A stretch of DNA of 64,000 nt from Thalassotalea psychrophila (GCF_031583595.1 NZ_CP134145.1:434001-498000); one strand, 5' to 3'; positions 36,430-45,950 are shown, numbered from the stretch's first letter. The notes: a model not told the origin generated them from the letters alone. Program-made: numbers and translations.

Positions 36430-39400
36430 ATGAAGAATCTTAGTATTATATTTAGTATTGCCTGTCTAACAACACATATGGGGCTACAGGCAGCCGATTA
36501 TTTTGTCGCCAGCGATGGACTCGATACCAATTCTGGCACCATTGAATCACCATTTCTTAGCATATCGAAAGCCACCGAGCTTGCTACAGCAGGAGATAAT
36601 ATTTATCTGCGTGGTGGTACCTACACACAAACCATCGATATTAGCGGGCTAACCGGCACCGCACAAGCGCCTATTACCATTAGCGCTTATCAAGATGAAC
36701 AAGTACAATTTGATGGCACTAAAACAATCACTGAGCTTGGCGGAGGTACTTGGACACTAGCAACAACAGAGTTTCCTGGCACATCCAACATTTATAAAAC
36801 CACACTAACAGAAGATACTTGGCAACTCTTTGTTGATAAAAAAATACAAATCCCTGCCCGTTGGCCCAATGCTAATACCCATCCAACCGACCCTATAGAG
36901 TGGCAACAAGATGGCTATGAGCAAGGAGAAGCAAGTGGCTATCTTGCCGTTGAAGGCAGCTGGTGGCATAAGCCGAGTACATGGGCTAATGCCGATGCTC
37001 CAGGTACCATAGGCGATCTTGGTGAAATAGGTTTGGGTTATAATCAGACAGAAAACAACCCAGGTACTAATGATGACCCCCATTTTGACCTTGCTGCTAC
37101 CGGAAAAAGTTTTGCTGGTGGCACCTTAATATATTCTTTTCTCAGACAAGGCGGCGATGGCAACCAAGAACGACTTATTGAGACGCACGCTGCCAACACC
37201 AATATTTTAACTCACGCCGGATATACCGGGCCAGGCAAAAAGAAAGGTCACGCCGTTCAACATAAATATTTCATTATTGAGCATTTAGAAGCCCTAGATA
37301 AGGCTGGTGAATGGTATTACCTACCAGAGAGCAAAACCCTTTATTTATGGCCTGAAAATAATCAAAACCCTTCCAGCCTAAATGTTCATGGACGAGTAAA
37401 AACGCATCACCTCGTTGGTGCTGGCAAACATGTAACGATAAAAGGCCTTAATTTCTTTGCGGGCACTTTCCAACTAAGTGGTGACAACCTAAGCATACAA
37501 GATAGCCACTTTTCCTATCCGGATGCAACGAAACGTATCTTAGGCCTATATGCCGATAGAAGTGAATATGCTATGGACGATTACGGTAGTGTACTTACCT
37601 CAGGCGACCACTTCCTTTTTCAAAACAATATCTTTGAACACTCAGAAATGGGTATAGTGCTAGGAACAAATGTTGCCTTAGAAGGGCAATTTATTAACAA
37701 TTTATTTCAGTATATTTCTATGTGGGGGTTTGGCAATAACGCGCTGATAGAATTTGCACCTAAATACGTTAGAAATACCGTCAGGTATAGTGGCATGCGT
37801 AGCCCATTTAAATCAACGGGCGCGGGCTTTGATGCAAGTTTGCGCGATCAAAGTTACAACCGGTTAAATCACTGGGGACTTTTGCAGGTTGATGACGGCT
37901 CGGGTTTACAAGTAGCCGGTGATTCCACCCAGCAAACGATTCGTAAGCATAACTGGTTTTTAAGAACCCCTATGTATGGTGCTCGTTGGGATGGTCAACC
38001 CGCTAATTTTGATGGGGTCAATCGTCACTCAGTCTCTATGGGCATGCGCGGTGGTTTCCAGGTGAAAGGGGATCGCCAATCCACTTACAATAATACCGCC
38101 TTTAATAGTGTCAGGGACATTGGTAAAAATATCAGTCAGCCCATAGAAATAGGCTTGTTCAAAAACGATATTATTGTTGTCTCCAATATCAATTATGGAG
38201 GTAATGACAACAGCATCACTCAGAATAATCTGGCCGATAGTATTGCCGGTGAACGTACAGGACATGTGGATGAGTACCCGATTCCGGGTACCCACAACCA
38301 CAATTGGAACGGCTACCTCGAGTCTGGCTTGGTAGAAAATATGCTGGTTGACCCCGAAAATCTCGATTTTCGACCAAAAGCGGGTAGTCCAATGATAGAT
38401 GCCGGCTTGATTATTCCTGGCATCACCGATGGTTATTTAGGCGCAGCGCCGGATATAGGGGCTTACGAGTACGGTAGTGATGAATATTGGATTGCTGGTT
38501 ATCAAGCACCGCAAGCATCAACACCTATTCCTGGCGATGGTGCTGTAAATCAGCCGTTAACTCGTGATTTGATGTATTTACCGGGTTATGAAGCAGATGA
38601 GGTGAAAGTGTATTTTGGCACTGACATTGGTAGTTTGAGTTTGATTGCAACACGAAGCAACCCAGATAAAAATATCCTTGTTGCCGGGCAAGATTTCACC
38701 CTAAACTTTGAAGAAACTTATTATTGGCGCGTCGATACTATTTTAGCTGACAGCAGTATTATTACAGGAGATGTCTGGACATTTTCTACGTCAGGTACGC
38801 TAGCCAATGGGCTAATGCTGGCACCAGTACACGATACATTTGTTAATGGCAGTAATGGCACAGCTAACTACGGATCTGATGGCACAATGCGCATCCAAGG
38901 TGCTGGATACCTAGCTTATTTGAAATTTGACGTGTCGGGTATAGGCACTCGCACGGTAAATTCAGCGACCTTGAGACTAACCGCTAATAGCACAGATATT
39001 CCGGATACTTCAGTCTATTTGGTAACAGGTAGTTGGGATGAATCAAGCTTAAACTCGGATAACGATACATTAGTATGGGGACAAGAGTTAGACACGGTTT
39101 CATCAATCCTTGCAGATTCACCTGTTGATTTTAACGTGCTCAGCGCCATTAACGGCGATGGCACTTATTCGTTTGGTTTGAGTACCACAAGTCAAGTGAA
39201 TGGATTGAAATATCTCAGTAAAGAAGGCAGTGTTTCACCTAAACTTATTATTCAATATGAAGGGATAGACAATACACCTCCTGTTTGGAACTCGACCTCT
39301 TTTTCTGTAGCAGACGGGTCAGAAAATGTGACATACAGTGGCGATATTGGAAGTGAAGTAAGTGATAATGAAGACGATGTTATCACTTATAGTAAAGTTT

Positions 39401-40242
39401 CTGGCCCTGCTTGGTTAGTGGTTAGTGGTAACGGTATATTAAGTGGTATGCCGGCAACATCAGACATCGGCTCAAATGTCTTTACGATTAGAGCCTCTGA
39501 TTTTAATAGTGGGTCAAGTGATGTTTTGATGACGATTAACGTACTAGCCACCCCCTCATCGTTTTGGATTGCGGCGTCTTTTGTTGCAACAGACGCCACA
39601 GCAACCGAGACATACAGTGGCAATATCTCAGATCAAGCAAGCGATGAAAGAGATGATAATACTTTCAGTAAAGTTTCAGGCCCCGACTGGTTATCTGTAA
39701 ATAGTGACGGTAGCTTGTTTGGTTCTCCGGCAGAGTTGGACACCGGCGCAAATAGTTTCATTGTCAGGGCCTCTGGTTTAGATGGTGCGGCAAGTGATGC
39801 ATCGATGACTATTAACGTGCTAGCCAACCCCCCACCGGTTTGGAATTCGGCGTCTTTTGTTGCAGCAGACGCCACAGCAACCCAGACATACAGTGGCAAT
39901 ATCGGGGATCAAGCAAGTGATACCAGCAATGTTATTGCTTTCAGTAAGGTTTCAGGCCCCGACTGGTTATCTGTAGCTAGTGACGGTAGCTTATCTGGCT
40001 CTGCACAAACATCAGATACAGGCGAAAATAGTTTCATTGTTAGAGCCACTGATTTATATGGTGCGTCAAGTGATGCATCGATGACGATTAACGTAAAAAG
40101 TGTTGATGCAAGCTGTAATGCAGGTGAATGTTCTGATAATAGTTCTAGTGATAGCTCAAGCGGAGGTTCTATGGGAGTATTTGTAATAATGTTCTTAATA
40201 ATACTATCTGTTCATCGTTTTTATACCAAACGGATTAATTAA
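36430..40242 (+). CDS. Large multidomain beta-helix protein with DNRLRE/CBM96, Ig-like repeats and GlyGly-CTERM tail
   Basis: 1270 residues. Order: signal peptide (1-21); beta-helix region (about 22-685) beginning ADYFVASDGLDTNSGT and containing PARWPNA as in its neighbour; a fibronectin-like stretch (700-790, YYWRVDTI); a DNRLRE/CBM96-type domain (about 795-945, YLAYLKFDVSGI); three putative Ig (He_PIG) repeats (about 950-1230); a Ser/Gly linker and the tail SSSGGSMGVFVIMF followed by basic residues. The tail fits GlyGly-CTERM, the signal cut by rhombosortase and used for surface display. Probably a cell-surface polysaccharide-binding or -degrading enzyme. Confidence 0.7.
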   Translation: MKNLSIIFSIACLTTHMGLQAADYFVASDGLDTNSGTIESPFLSISKATELATAGDNIYLRGGTYTQTIDISGLTGTAQAPITISAYQDEQVQFDGTKTITELGGGTWTLATTEFPGTSNIYKTTLTEDTWQLFVDKKIQIPARWPNANTHPTDPIEWQQDGYEQGEASGYLAVEGSWWHKPSTWANADAPGTIGDLGEIGLGYNQTENNPGTNDDPHFDLAATGKSFAGGTLIYSFLRQGGDGNQERLIETHAANTNILTHAGYTGPGKKKGHAVQHKYFIIEHLEALDKAGEWYYLPESKTLYLWPENNQNPSSLNVHGRVKTHHLVGAGKHVTIKGLNFFAGTFQLSGDNLSIQDSHFSYPDATKRILGLYADRSEYAMDDYGSVLTSGDHFLFQNNIFEHSEMGIVLGTNVALEGQFINNLFQYISMWGFGNNALIEFAPKYVRNTVRYSGMRSPFKSTGAGFDASLRDQSYNRLNHWGLLQVDDGSGLQVAGDSTQQTIRKHNWFLRTPMYGARWDGQPANFDGVNRHSVSMGMRGGFQVKGDRQSTYNNTAFNSVRDIGKNISQPIEIGLFKNDIIVVSNINYGGNDNSITQNNLADSIAGERTGHVDEYPIPGTHNHNWNGYLESGLVENMLVDPENLDFRPKAGSPMIDAGLIIPGITDGYLGAAPDIGAYEYGSDEYWIAGYQAPQASTPIPGDGAVNQPLTRDLMYLPGYEADEVKVYFGTDIGSLSLIATRSNPDKNILVAGQDFTLNFEETYYWRVDTILADSSIITGDVWTFSTSGTLANGLMLAPVHDTFVNGSNGTANYGSDGTMRIQGAGYLAYLKFDVSGIGTRTVNSATLRLTANSTDIPDTSVYLVTGSWDESSLNSDNDTLVWGQELDTVSSILADSPVDFNVLSAINGDGTYSFGLSTTSQVNGLKYLSKEGSVSPKLIIQYEGIDNTPPVWNSTSFSVADGSENVTYSGDIGSEVSDNEDDVITYSKVSGPAWLVVSGNGILSGMPATSDIGSNVFTIRASDFNSGSSDVLMTINVLATPSSFWIAASFVATDATATETYSGNISDQASDERDDNTFSKVSGPDWLSVNSDGSLFGSPAELDTGANSFIVRASGLDGAASDASMTINVLANPPPVWNSASFVAADATATQTYSGNIGDQASDTSNVIAFSKVSGPDWLSVASDGSLSGSAQTSDTGENSFIVRATDLYGASSDASMTINVKSVDASCNAGECSDNSSSDSSSGGSMGVFVIMFLIILSVHRFYTKRIN
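39283..40110 (+). repeat. Three in-frame repeats encoding Ig-like domains
   Basis: Units of about 276 bp beginning near 39283, 39556 and 39835. Units two and three are nearly identical in long stretches (for example GACGCCACAGCAACC, ACATACAGTGGCAATAT), showing a recent duplication; unit one is more diverged. Confidence 0.8.
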
Positions 40243-40307
40243 TCGGCCAACTTAAAGCCCCTAAGGCCGAGTACCTAATAAAAAGTAAAGGCTTATATAT
40301 TGCGTTT

Positions 40308-40608
40308 CCCTACATGGATGTAGGGTAGGTGACAGTACAGGAGCACACTGTCTTTATTGATTTTGACAAGGTTGCCATAGGGATGTGGCTCATTAGAACA
40401 ACGAATTAGTGCTAGGACGCACGTAAGTATAATAATGCAGGAGCAAATATCGGCGACGCAGTTGTCGTGAATAACCATTCTCGGCTTTGTCTCCTGAGTC
40501 GCTCTCGGCGTTTGTTCCTGACAGCACTCTACCTCCGATATCCGTATCATCGTAACTCCACCATCCATGGAGTCGTCTTCAATCAATGCCTCGTCTACAT
40601 GGATGTAA
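40308..40608. repeat. Non-coding segment bounded by palindromic TACATGGATGTA motifs
   Basis: Begins with a perfect hairpin CCCTACATGGATGTAGGG (40308-40325) and ends with a second, shorter CTACATGGATGTA (40595-40607). Between them the base composition is higher in GC than the flanks, with another palindrome near 40563-40570 (CCATCCATGG). The 5' part (to 40363) recurs at 54417-54471. It may be a decayed non-autonomous mobile or REP-like element. The only open frame, on the minus strand, is not convincing as a gene. Confidence 0.5.
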
Positions 40609-40657
40609 GTGCTTAGGTTTAGTCTGGAACTATGAACCTGTGCCTCTAAGCCTTTTA

Positions 40658-40817
40658 TACCAATTGAATTAAGTATGTGACCTATTTTTCGGTGAAAAAA
40701 AATGCATAAATACCAAGCTTGAAATTTTATAGGTAGTTGTTCTACCTATAAATTTTATAACGCAGTAGTTATTCATTTTAGCCAGCGAAAATGATCGGAG
40801 AATTAATTCACTTGGTA
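40658..40817. mobile_element. 160-bp MITE-like element, copy 2
   Basis: Inverted relative to copy 1 at 5167-5326 and of the same length. Ends are TACCAATTGAATTAAGTA and, inverted, TACCAAGTGAATTAATTC; TA lies at both termini. The 29-base core at 40752-40780 is identical (reverse complement) to 5204-5232. No coding capacity. It fills the gap between two converging 3' ends, 22 bp from the stop of the esterase gene. Confidence 0.8.
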
Positions 40818-40839
40818 CTACACCCGATCTCCGGATTAT

Positions 40840-43344
40840 TCAGACACCTAACATGCGACGACGAACAATCAAGAGCATAGCTATCATTAACCAATAATCG
40901 AACGAGCCACCACTGGATGAATTCGAGTCATCGTCATTACTCGCTGGAACATCATTATCAATAATGGAAACATTTGCCGTTTGATTGTTGCCTAATGTGG
41001 CACTTATTGGATTAGATAAAATCACACTAAAAGTTTCAGTATTTTCATCTAAGGTATCATCAGTGATATCGATGTTAATGGTTTGACTCATTTCGCCGTT
41101 ACTGAAATAAAGGGTGCCATCAGTCACTGAGTAATCATTGCCGTTGATCCCGCTGCCATTGGCCACGGCATAATCCACACTTACATCCCCATAATCACCA
41201 TCGATTCGTTGAACCGTGATGGTTACACTGCCAGCACTTTCATTAACGGAATAACTTTCACCGCTAAACTGTAAAATACCTGCTGGCGGTACCGCGTCAA
41301 TATCAATGATGGTGACAGTTGCTGTGGATGGATTTCCAAGTGTCGCATCACCCACTAGATTCGATAAGCTAATGTTAAAGGTTTCATCGCCTTCATAAGT
41401 TGAATCATCAACAATATTAATGATGATTTGTTTTGATATCTCACCATCAGTAAAAGTTAAAGTGCCTGCTTGATATTCATAATCTGATGTTGCTGTTGCA
41501 GTTCCGTCCTGTAATGAATAGTCAACCTTTAGCTCACCATATTCACCATCAGTTCGAGTGACAGTGATGAGTACTGAATCTTCATTTTCTGACACCAGAT
41601 AGTCGATTGAGCCAAAGTTTATTTGACCTGCATCAGGTATCTCTCCCTCATTGTTGCTTTCGACTACTTTGTAGATCCATTCTGCCAAGTTCGGCATTCT
41701 TACGCCAGTATCAGTACCATCTCTTGAATCTAATTCCCAGTGGCCATCTATCCATACTTGCTCAATTTGATCATACGGGTCTTCGTAACCAATTGCTGAT
41801 GGATGTTCTTTTATTGCTTTAAAAAATGTCCCTCGGCTTCCGGCCTGCCAATTAGCGCTAGCATGATCAAAAGCGTCCAGGGCACTATGGGAGTTGTCGT
41901 TTGGGTAAAGATCGGGATGGCCATGGACAACAGGTATAGCAACGTTTGCAAGAAGTTCCTGATCTTGCAGGTTCACGCTCTGGCCTTCGTTTCGGTATAA
42001 ATTCCACTGCCATAACCCCTTGATACCAGCTACTTTTTGCTTATACGTAATATCATTCATTATTATGCCGCCAGCAGAGCCGCCCCCTAAAAATATCTGA
42101 TCAGGGTTAATTTTGTACTTTTCTTTATTTGTTTTAAGGAACTCTAGCAGGGCAACCACATCATTTATCGCGTCAGTTATGCCTTCAGAGGTTCCACCGT
42201 GTAAGCGATAGTTTGTATCAACATAAACCACATTATCATTTTGAAGTAGCGGTCCCGAAAGAACCATTCTCCTTTTACTCCCGCCGGTAAAACCTCCACC
42301 ATGAGCATAAACATATACAGGGAAGGGGCCAACGCCATCTGGAACCCAAACATCAAATAACTGATTATCACCTACGTTTGAGACACCCGAAGGCAATTTG
42401 TCGGGATCTACTAAAACCTCAGGACCATATGCTTCGTTGGGGAAGGTAGGCTCTCCGCCTTCCTGCCAAAACCAGTCTATCTGATCTGCTGTAACCCAGT
42501 CTTCCGGTTGGTGTGAAAGAGTAAACTCTAGCATAAAATCCACCAACTCCACGGCACTATACACTTCTTGGCCCCCCGCATTATGACCCGCCCCTGAATA
42601 GGACCTATAATCTACATTCTCATTCCCCAATGCCTCCAAATGGTCCGCAAAAGCTTTCACTTTTGTCGCACGCTGGGCACTGTCATTATCAGCGCTGCCT
42701 ACCGCCGTCCAAATCGGTAAATTCTCAAGCATCGTCAAATCGTGGGTTTCTCTATACGAACTAAAGCCCGTAGGAGCCGCCGCCGCAAAACGATCCCCCG
42801 ATTGACGGATCCAATCATAAGTACCGCCCCCGCCTCTGCTGTAGCCCATCACATACACACGATGCTTATCAATATCAGAAAAATTTTCCAACACATAATC
42901 AAGCATCTTATCAAGGGTGTCCGGCTCCCAGCCTTCGTGAATGCTAGGATCAAGAAACATGACTTCCTTATCCACAAGCTCCGCCAAATTCCAGCCCCGC
43001 GGCACATCCATCCCAAGCTGCGTTTCCAAATTCAAGTTTTGAAAACTCTCTCCTCCACCATGCAAAGAAATAATCAACGGCAGCTTCCCCGAACTTTGTC
43101 TAGGCCGCGTCACAAAAGCAAATTTATCTATTTTTCCAAGTTGATTATGTAAGTCACTAGGCCACTCAAAAAGCTCCAGCTCAACATTCGAAAGCCCCGC
43201 ATTAATCCCCGCTAGCGTCTCAGCAAGTTCCGCTTCGGAGGCTTGAACAGCATGCACATTAACGCCAAACATAAGTATTCCTATAAACGCTAGCAGTTTA
43301 TTTATCGTCTTGCGGCTTAACCCGCTTGTTTTAAAAATACTCAT
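40840..43344 (-). CDS. Secreted double esterase with two Calx-beta domains and GlyGly-CTERM tail
   Basis: 834 residues. Signal peptide (1-35); first alpha/beta-hydrolase domain like PHB depolymerase or feruloyl esterase (about 50-275) with HGGG (95-98), GYSRGG and Ser169, Asp219 in GSADND, His254 in GAGHN; second, unrelated carboxylesterase-type domain (about 325-560) with HGGG (348-351) and GGGSAGG, Ser423; two Calx-beta domains (about 575-685 and 692-795); then SNSSSGGSFDYWLMIAMLL and basic residues, a GlyGly-CTERM signal. Likely removes acyl groups from a polysaccharide at the cell surface. The first domain is a paralogue of the next gene upstream. Confidence 0.8.
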   Translation of the reverse strand: MSIFKTSGLSRKTINKLLAFIGILMFGVNVHAVQASEAELAETLAGINAGLSNVELELFEWPSDLHNQLGKIDKFAFVTRPRQSSGKLPLIISLHGGGESFQNLNLETQLGMDVPRGWNLAELVDKEVMFLDPSIHEGWEPDTLDKMLDYVLENFSDIDKHRVYVMGYSRGGGGTYDWIRQSGDRFAAAAPTGFSSYRETHDLTMLENLPIWTAVGSADNDSAQRATKVKAFADHLEALGNENVDYRSYSGAGHNAGGQEVYSAVELVDFMLEFTLSHQPEDWVTADQIDWFWQEGGEPTFPNEAYGPEVLVDPDKLPSGVSNVGDNQLFDVWVPDGVGPFPVYVYAHGGGFTGGSKRRMVLSGPLLQNDNVVYVDTNYRLHGGTSEGITDAINDVVALLEFLKTNKEKYKINPDQIFLGGGSAGGIIMNDITYKQKVAGIKGLWQWNLYRNEGQSVNLQDQELLANVAIPVVHGHPDLYPNDNSHSALDAFDHASANWQAGSRGTFFKAIKEHPSAIGYEDPYDQIEQVWIDGHWELDSRDGTDTGVRMPNLAEWIYKVVESNNEGEIPDAGQINFGSIDYLVSENEDSVLITVTRTDGEYGELKVDYSLQDGTATATSDYEYQAGTLTFTDGEISKQIIINIVDDSTYEGDETFNISLSNLVGDATLGNPSTATVTIIDIDAVPPAGILQFSGESYSVNESAGSVTITVQRIDGDYGDVSVDYAVANGSGINGNDYSVTDGTLYFSNGEMSQTINIDITDDTLDENTETFSVILSNPISATLGNNQTANVSIIDNDVPASNDDDSNSSSGGSFDYWLMIAMLLIVRRRMLGV

Positions 43345-43353
43345 AATTATTCT

Positions 43354-44331
43354 CTATTGTTTATGTCGCTTAAACCCTAGCATCCAATCCACTAGTTCCA
43401 CTGTACTAAACACTGCTTTGCTTCCCGAGCGATGATCTGCCCCTTCAAACTCCGTATGCTTCACGTTCATATTTCCCGCCGCGTTCAATCGCTTAACCAT
43501 TTTTCTAATTCCAGCGGGGTTCTTGCCATCATCGCCGCCCGCCATGCCCCAAATCGGCAACTTGGCAAGCTTCTTCACATCGTCCTTAGCACTGCCACCT
43601 GTAAAACCAGTAGGTGCTGCCGCAGCAAAACGATCCGCCGATTGATTGATCCATCTCCAAGTCGCGCCACCCCCTGCGCTGTAGCCCATCACATACACAC
43701 GATCCTTATCAATCTCTGGGAAGGTTTCCAACACATAATCAAGCATGGTATCGAGGGAATCCGCAACCCAACGTTCCGCCGTGTTAGGATCGAGCACAAT
43801 CAGCCCCTTGCCCGCAAGCTCCGCCAAATCATACCCCCGCTTCATCCCCATCTCAGCCGAAATGTCAAGCTGCTGTTGAAAATTCTTGTCCCACCAACGC
43901 TGTCCTCCACCATGCAAATTAATAAGCAACGGCAGCTTGCCTTCAATCTTCTGAACAGGCCGAGTCACAATTGCAAGTTTCGTCATTTTTCCAAGTTTCG
44001 CATGTAACTCACTAGGCCATTCAAAAAGCTCCATCTCAACATTCTTAAACCGCGCATTCATGCCTGCCAGCGTCTGGTTAAGTTTCTCATCTCCAGCCTG
44101 CGTAGGTTGCGGTGCTGCGGACGGGTGCGTATTCCTCTTCCTGGATTGGCGTAACTGTTGGAGCTCTTTCGTGTCCAGTTTGCCGTCCTTATTTGTGTCC
44201 GCGTCAGGAAAGCGTTTGAGTATTTGCGCCAGTTTCTCTTCTGAGGGCTGTTGCGCTTGTGCATTCGAAAAGGGCGCCGTCGCCAATAGAGCTAGGATCA
44301 CGAAGAGTAGTGTGGTGTGTTGTTTGTTCAT
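43354..44331 (-). CDS. Secreted PHB depolymerase-like esterase with EF-hand
   Basis: 325 residues with a signal peptide ending near AQAQ. A calcium-binding EF-hand loop, DTNKDGKLDTKE (45-56), precedes an alpha/beta-hydrolase domain with HGGG (140-143), GYSAGG and Ser218, Asp267 or Asp268, and His300. The catalytic domain closely matches the first domain of the neighbouring 834-residue protein (FEWPSELHAKLGK against FEWPSDLHNQLGK), and the genes are 9 bp apart, so they arose by tandem duplication. EF-hand plus esterase is a common design in Planctomycetes. Substrate unknown. Confidence 0.82.
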   Translation of the reverse strand: MNKQHTTLLFVILALLATAPFSNAQAQQPSEEKLAQILKRFPDADTNKDGKLDTKELQQLRQSRKRNTHPSAAPQPTQAGDEKLNQTLAGMNARFKNVEMELFEWPSELHAKLGKMTKLAIVTRPVQKIEGKLPLLINLHGGGQRWWDKNFQQQLDISAEMGMKRGYDLAELAGKGLIVLDPNTAERWVADSLDTMLDYVLETFPEIDKDRVYVMGYSAGGGATWRWINQSADRFAAAAPTGFTGGSAKDDVKKLAKLPIWGMAGGDDGKNPAGIRKMVKRLNAAGNMNVKHTEFEGADHRSGSKAVFSTVELVDWMLGFKRHKQ

Positions 44332-44477
44332 GGTTGTATGACTCCTTATTTCAAATATTCATCAAAAAAATATATCGCTTTTTAATGTGTGTGGACTAAA
44401 CGTTGCCACATGTTTGTCAAACGGTTCTGGTGTATTGGAATCGCACAAACGCTCTGAATCGAGCATTTTGAATTCAC

Positions 44478-45872
44478 TTAATTTGTCAAATTGGTATTAG
44501 GTGTCAGTTTGAAAGTGGTTATTTGGCCTTCACTGTCAGCTCCGCCCATGTCTTCGGAATGAAAGCTAACAAAACAGTATAAGGCTCCGTCGACTTCAAT
44601 AAAGTTTGAAGCACCCATGCTGGTAGGATCTGCATGAGTTAAACCATTAATGTCGCCACCACCATTTGCTGTTTTAACCGCTTGATAAATTTCAGCTGGA
44701 TCAAGTGCCACATCAAAAATAACTTGGTTGTTAGCACCTCGTACCACGTCCCAATCATCCCAGTTAGCAGATGACGTATCTAACATCACTCGGTAAAGGT
44801 GGTTGTAGGGATCATCAATACCGAAAATCTTTTTAGTATCACCTCTAACCCAGAAAAACACTTCGAGTAAGCTATTAGAGCGTTGAAAAATACCAACATG
44901 ATTTACTCGGTCATTTTTACCGTTTGAGCTAATGACTTTTCCCGGATGTGGGTTGTTTGGATGAGTAGCAAACTCACTGCTGGCAAACCAAGTAGCTATC
45001 GCTGAATGGTATATTTTTGCGTTTTTACGGACTTGTTTGTTATATAAATCATTGGCTTTTGTTTGGCTAACCCATTGGTGGCCAAAAGGGGCTCTTTTGT
45101 TGATTTGCCACGGAGCACTTTGCGATTTAGGCTGTTGTAATAAACCTTTTCTGCTGATTGTAAACACCTTGTCGTTGATAAAGAAAAAACGTGCATAGGG
45201 CTTCATCATATAAACGGTACGGGTTATGTCTCCATGCTGTGCTTCTATAGGGCCATAACCCTTAATACCACCGCCGGTTTCAGCATCATTAAAATTAAGG
45301 CCGTTAGGACTAAAAGCGATAGCGTTTCCATGGTAAGCTTCGGCGGTTTTCCCCTTAGATGTTAATTTTTTTTTAAGTTTGCCATGAAATGACATAATAA
45401 AACGTTGCTGCTCTTCATCAATAAAAACATCAGGGGAGGCAAGGTGTTTCCAAGTATTATCACCTTGATTACGATCAGTATCTGCAGTGAAATCCAGAAC
45501 CCCTTTACGTGAATCTGAAACATTATAGGGTGTCCATGGTCCTTCAATATGCTTAGCCCATTTCATTTTGATCGCCATGCCGTGATGCTCTCCATAATAT
45601 AAGTAATACTTGGCATCGGGGTGGGCTCTATTTTCTTTAGTAACCCATTGGGGTACTTTGATCACACTTGGGAAGGTTTGATCGTCTTCCCCTTCAGATT
45701 GAGACACTACCAACTTACCATCACTAACTAACTGCCACTGGTAGCCATCAGCTAAAGCTGAGGCTTCGAGCGAAGCAGCAGCTCTGCTCGCTTGAGGTTT
45801 TGATGGCTGAGAATTATCAGTGCTTACACAAGCTGATAAAACGATACTCGATAATAAGATAAGATATTTCAT
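44478..45872 (-). CDS. GH43-like beta-propeller lipoprotein
   Basis: 464 residues with a short lipoprotein signal (VLSAC, Cys15). The body has blade-like repeats with ASPDVFIDEEQQRFIMSFHG, YYLYYGEHHGMAIKMKWAKHIEGPWT, AYHGNAIAFSPNGLNF and GASNFIEVDGALYCFVSFHSED, the style of GH43/GH32-clan enzymes. It resembles in type, but not closely in sequence, the lipoprotein at 29651-30787. A glycosidase role is inferred; the catalytic acids cannot be assigned by eye. Confidence 0.6.
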   Translation of the reverse strand: MKYLILLSSIVLSACVSTDNSQPSKPQASRAAASLEASALADGYQWQLVSDGKLVVSQSEGEDDQTFPSVIKVPQWVTKENRAHPDAKYYLYYGEHHGMAIKMKWAKHIEGPWTPYNVSDSRKGVLDFTADTDRNQGDNTWKHLASPDVFIDEEQQRFIMSFHGKLKKKLTSKGKTAEAYHGNAIAFSPNGLNFNDAETGGGIKGYGPIEAQHGDITRTVYMMKPYARFFFINDKVFTISRKGLLQQPKSQSAPWQINKRAPFGHQWVSQTKANDLYNKQVRKNAKIYHSAIATWFASSEFATHPNNPHPGKVISSNGKNDRVNHVGIFQRSNSLLEVFFWVRGDTKKIFGIDDPYNHLYRVMLDTSSANWDDWDVVRGANNQVIFDVALDPAEIYQAVKTANGGGDINGLTHADPTSMGASNFIEVDGALYCFVSFHSEDMGGADSEGQITTFKLTPNTNLTN

Positions 45873-45889
45873 AACTACTGTGGTTACTC

Positions 45890-45950
45890 GTTATTTTCTG
45901 AAAAATGTCCACTGCACAACAGCCAACATAGCCGGCAGCATGCATCCAGT
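45890..45950 (-). pseudogene. Fragment of a second TIM-barrel sugar isomerase gene
   Basis: About 61 bp on the minus strand match the 3' part of the gene at 47549-48388 (47625-47685). The fragment reads WMHAAGYVGCCAVDIF against WMEAAGYDGCCEVEIF in the intact copy. One T is missing from the run TTTTTTCAG, which shifts the frame and then gives ENNE and a stop. The rest of the copy is absent; the stop of the alpha/beta-hydrolase gene abuts it. It marks an old duplication or recombination junction. Confidence 0.75.

Larger units (their letters stand above)
40243..40839. other. 597-bp intergenic region made mostly of repeats
   Basis: Between the ends of the large beta-helix gene (+) and the double esterase (-). 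It contains the hairpin-bounded segment (40308-40608) and MITE copy 2 (40658-40817). No gene is supported. Confidence 0.75.

Noticed and set aside
40293..40586. 97-residue open frame on the minus strand
   Set aside because: It lies wholly inside the hairpin-bounded repeat, has no ribosome site or recognisable domain, and its ends coincide with repeat motifs.
43432..44007. 191-residue plus-strand frame opposite the EF-hand esterase
   Set aside because: A shadow of the real minus-strand gene, which has a signal peptide, EF-hand and catalytic motifs; the similar shadow opposite the double esterase confirms that it follows the paralogy.
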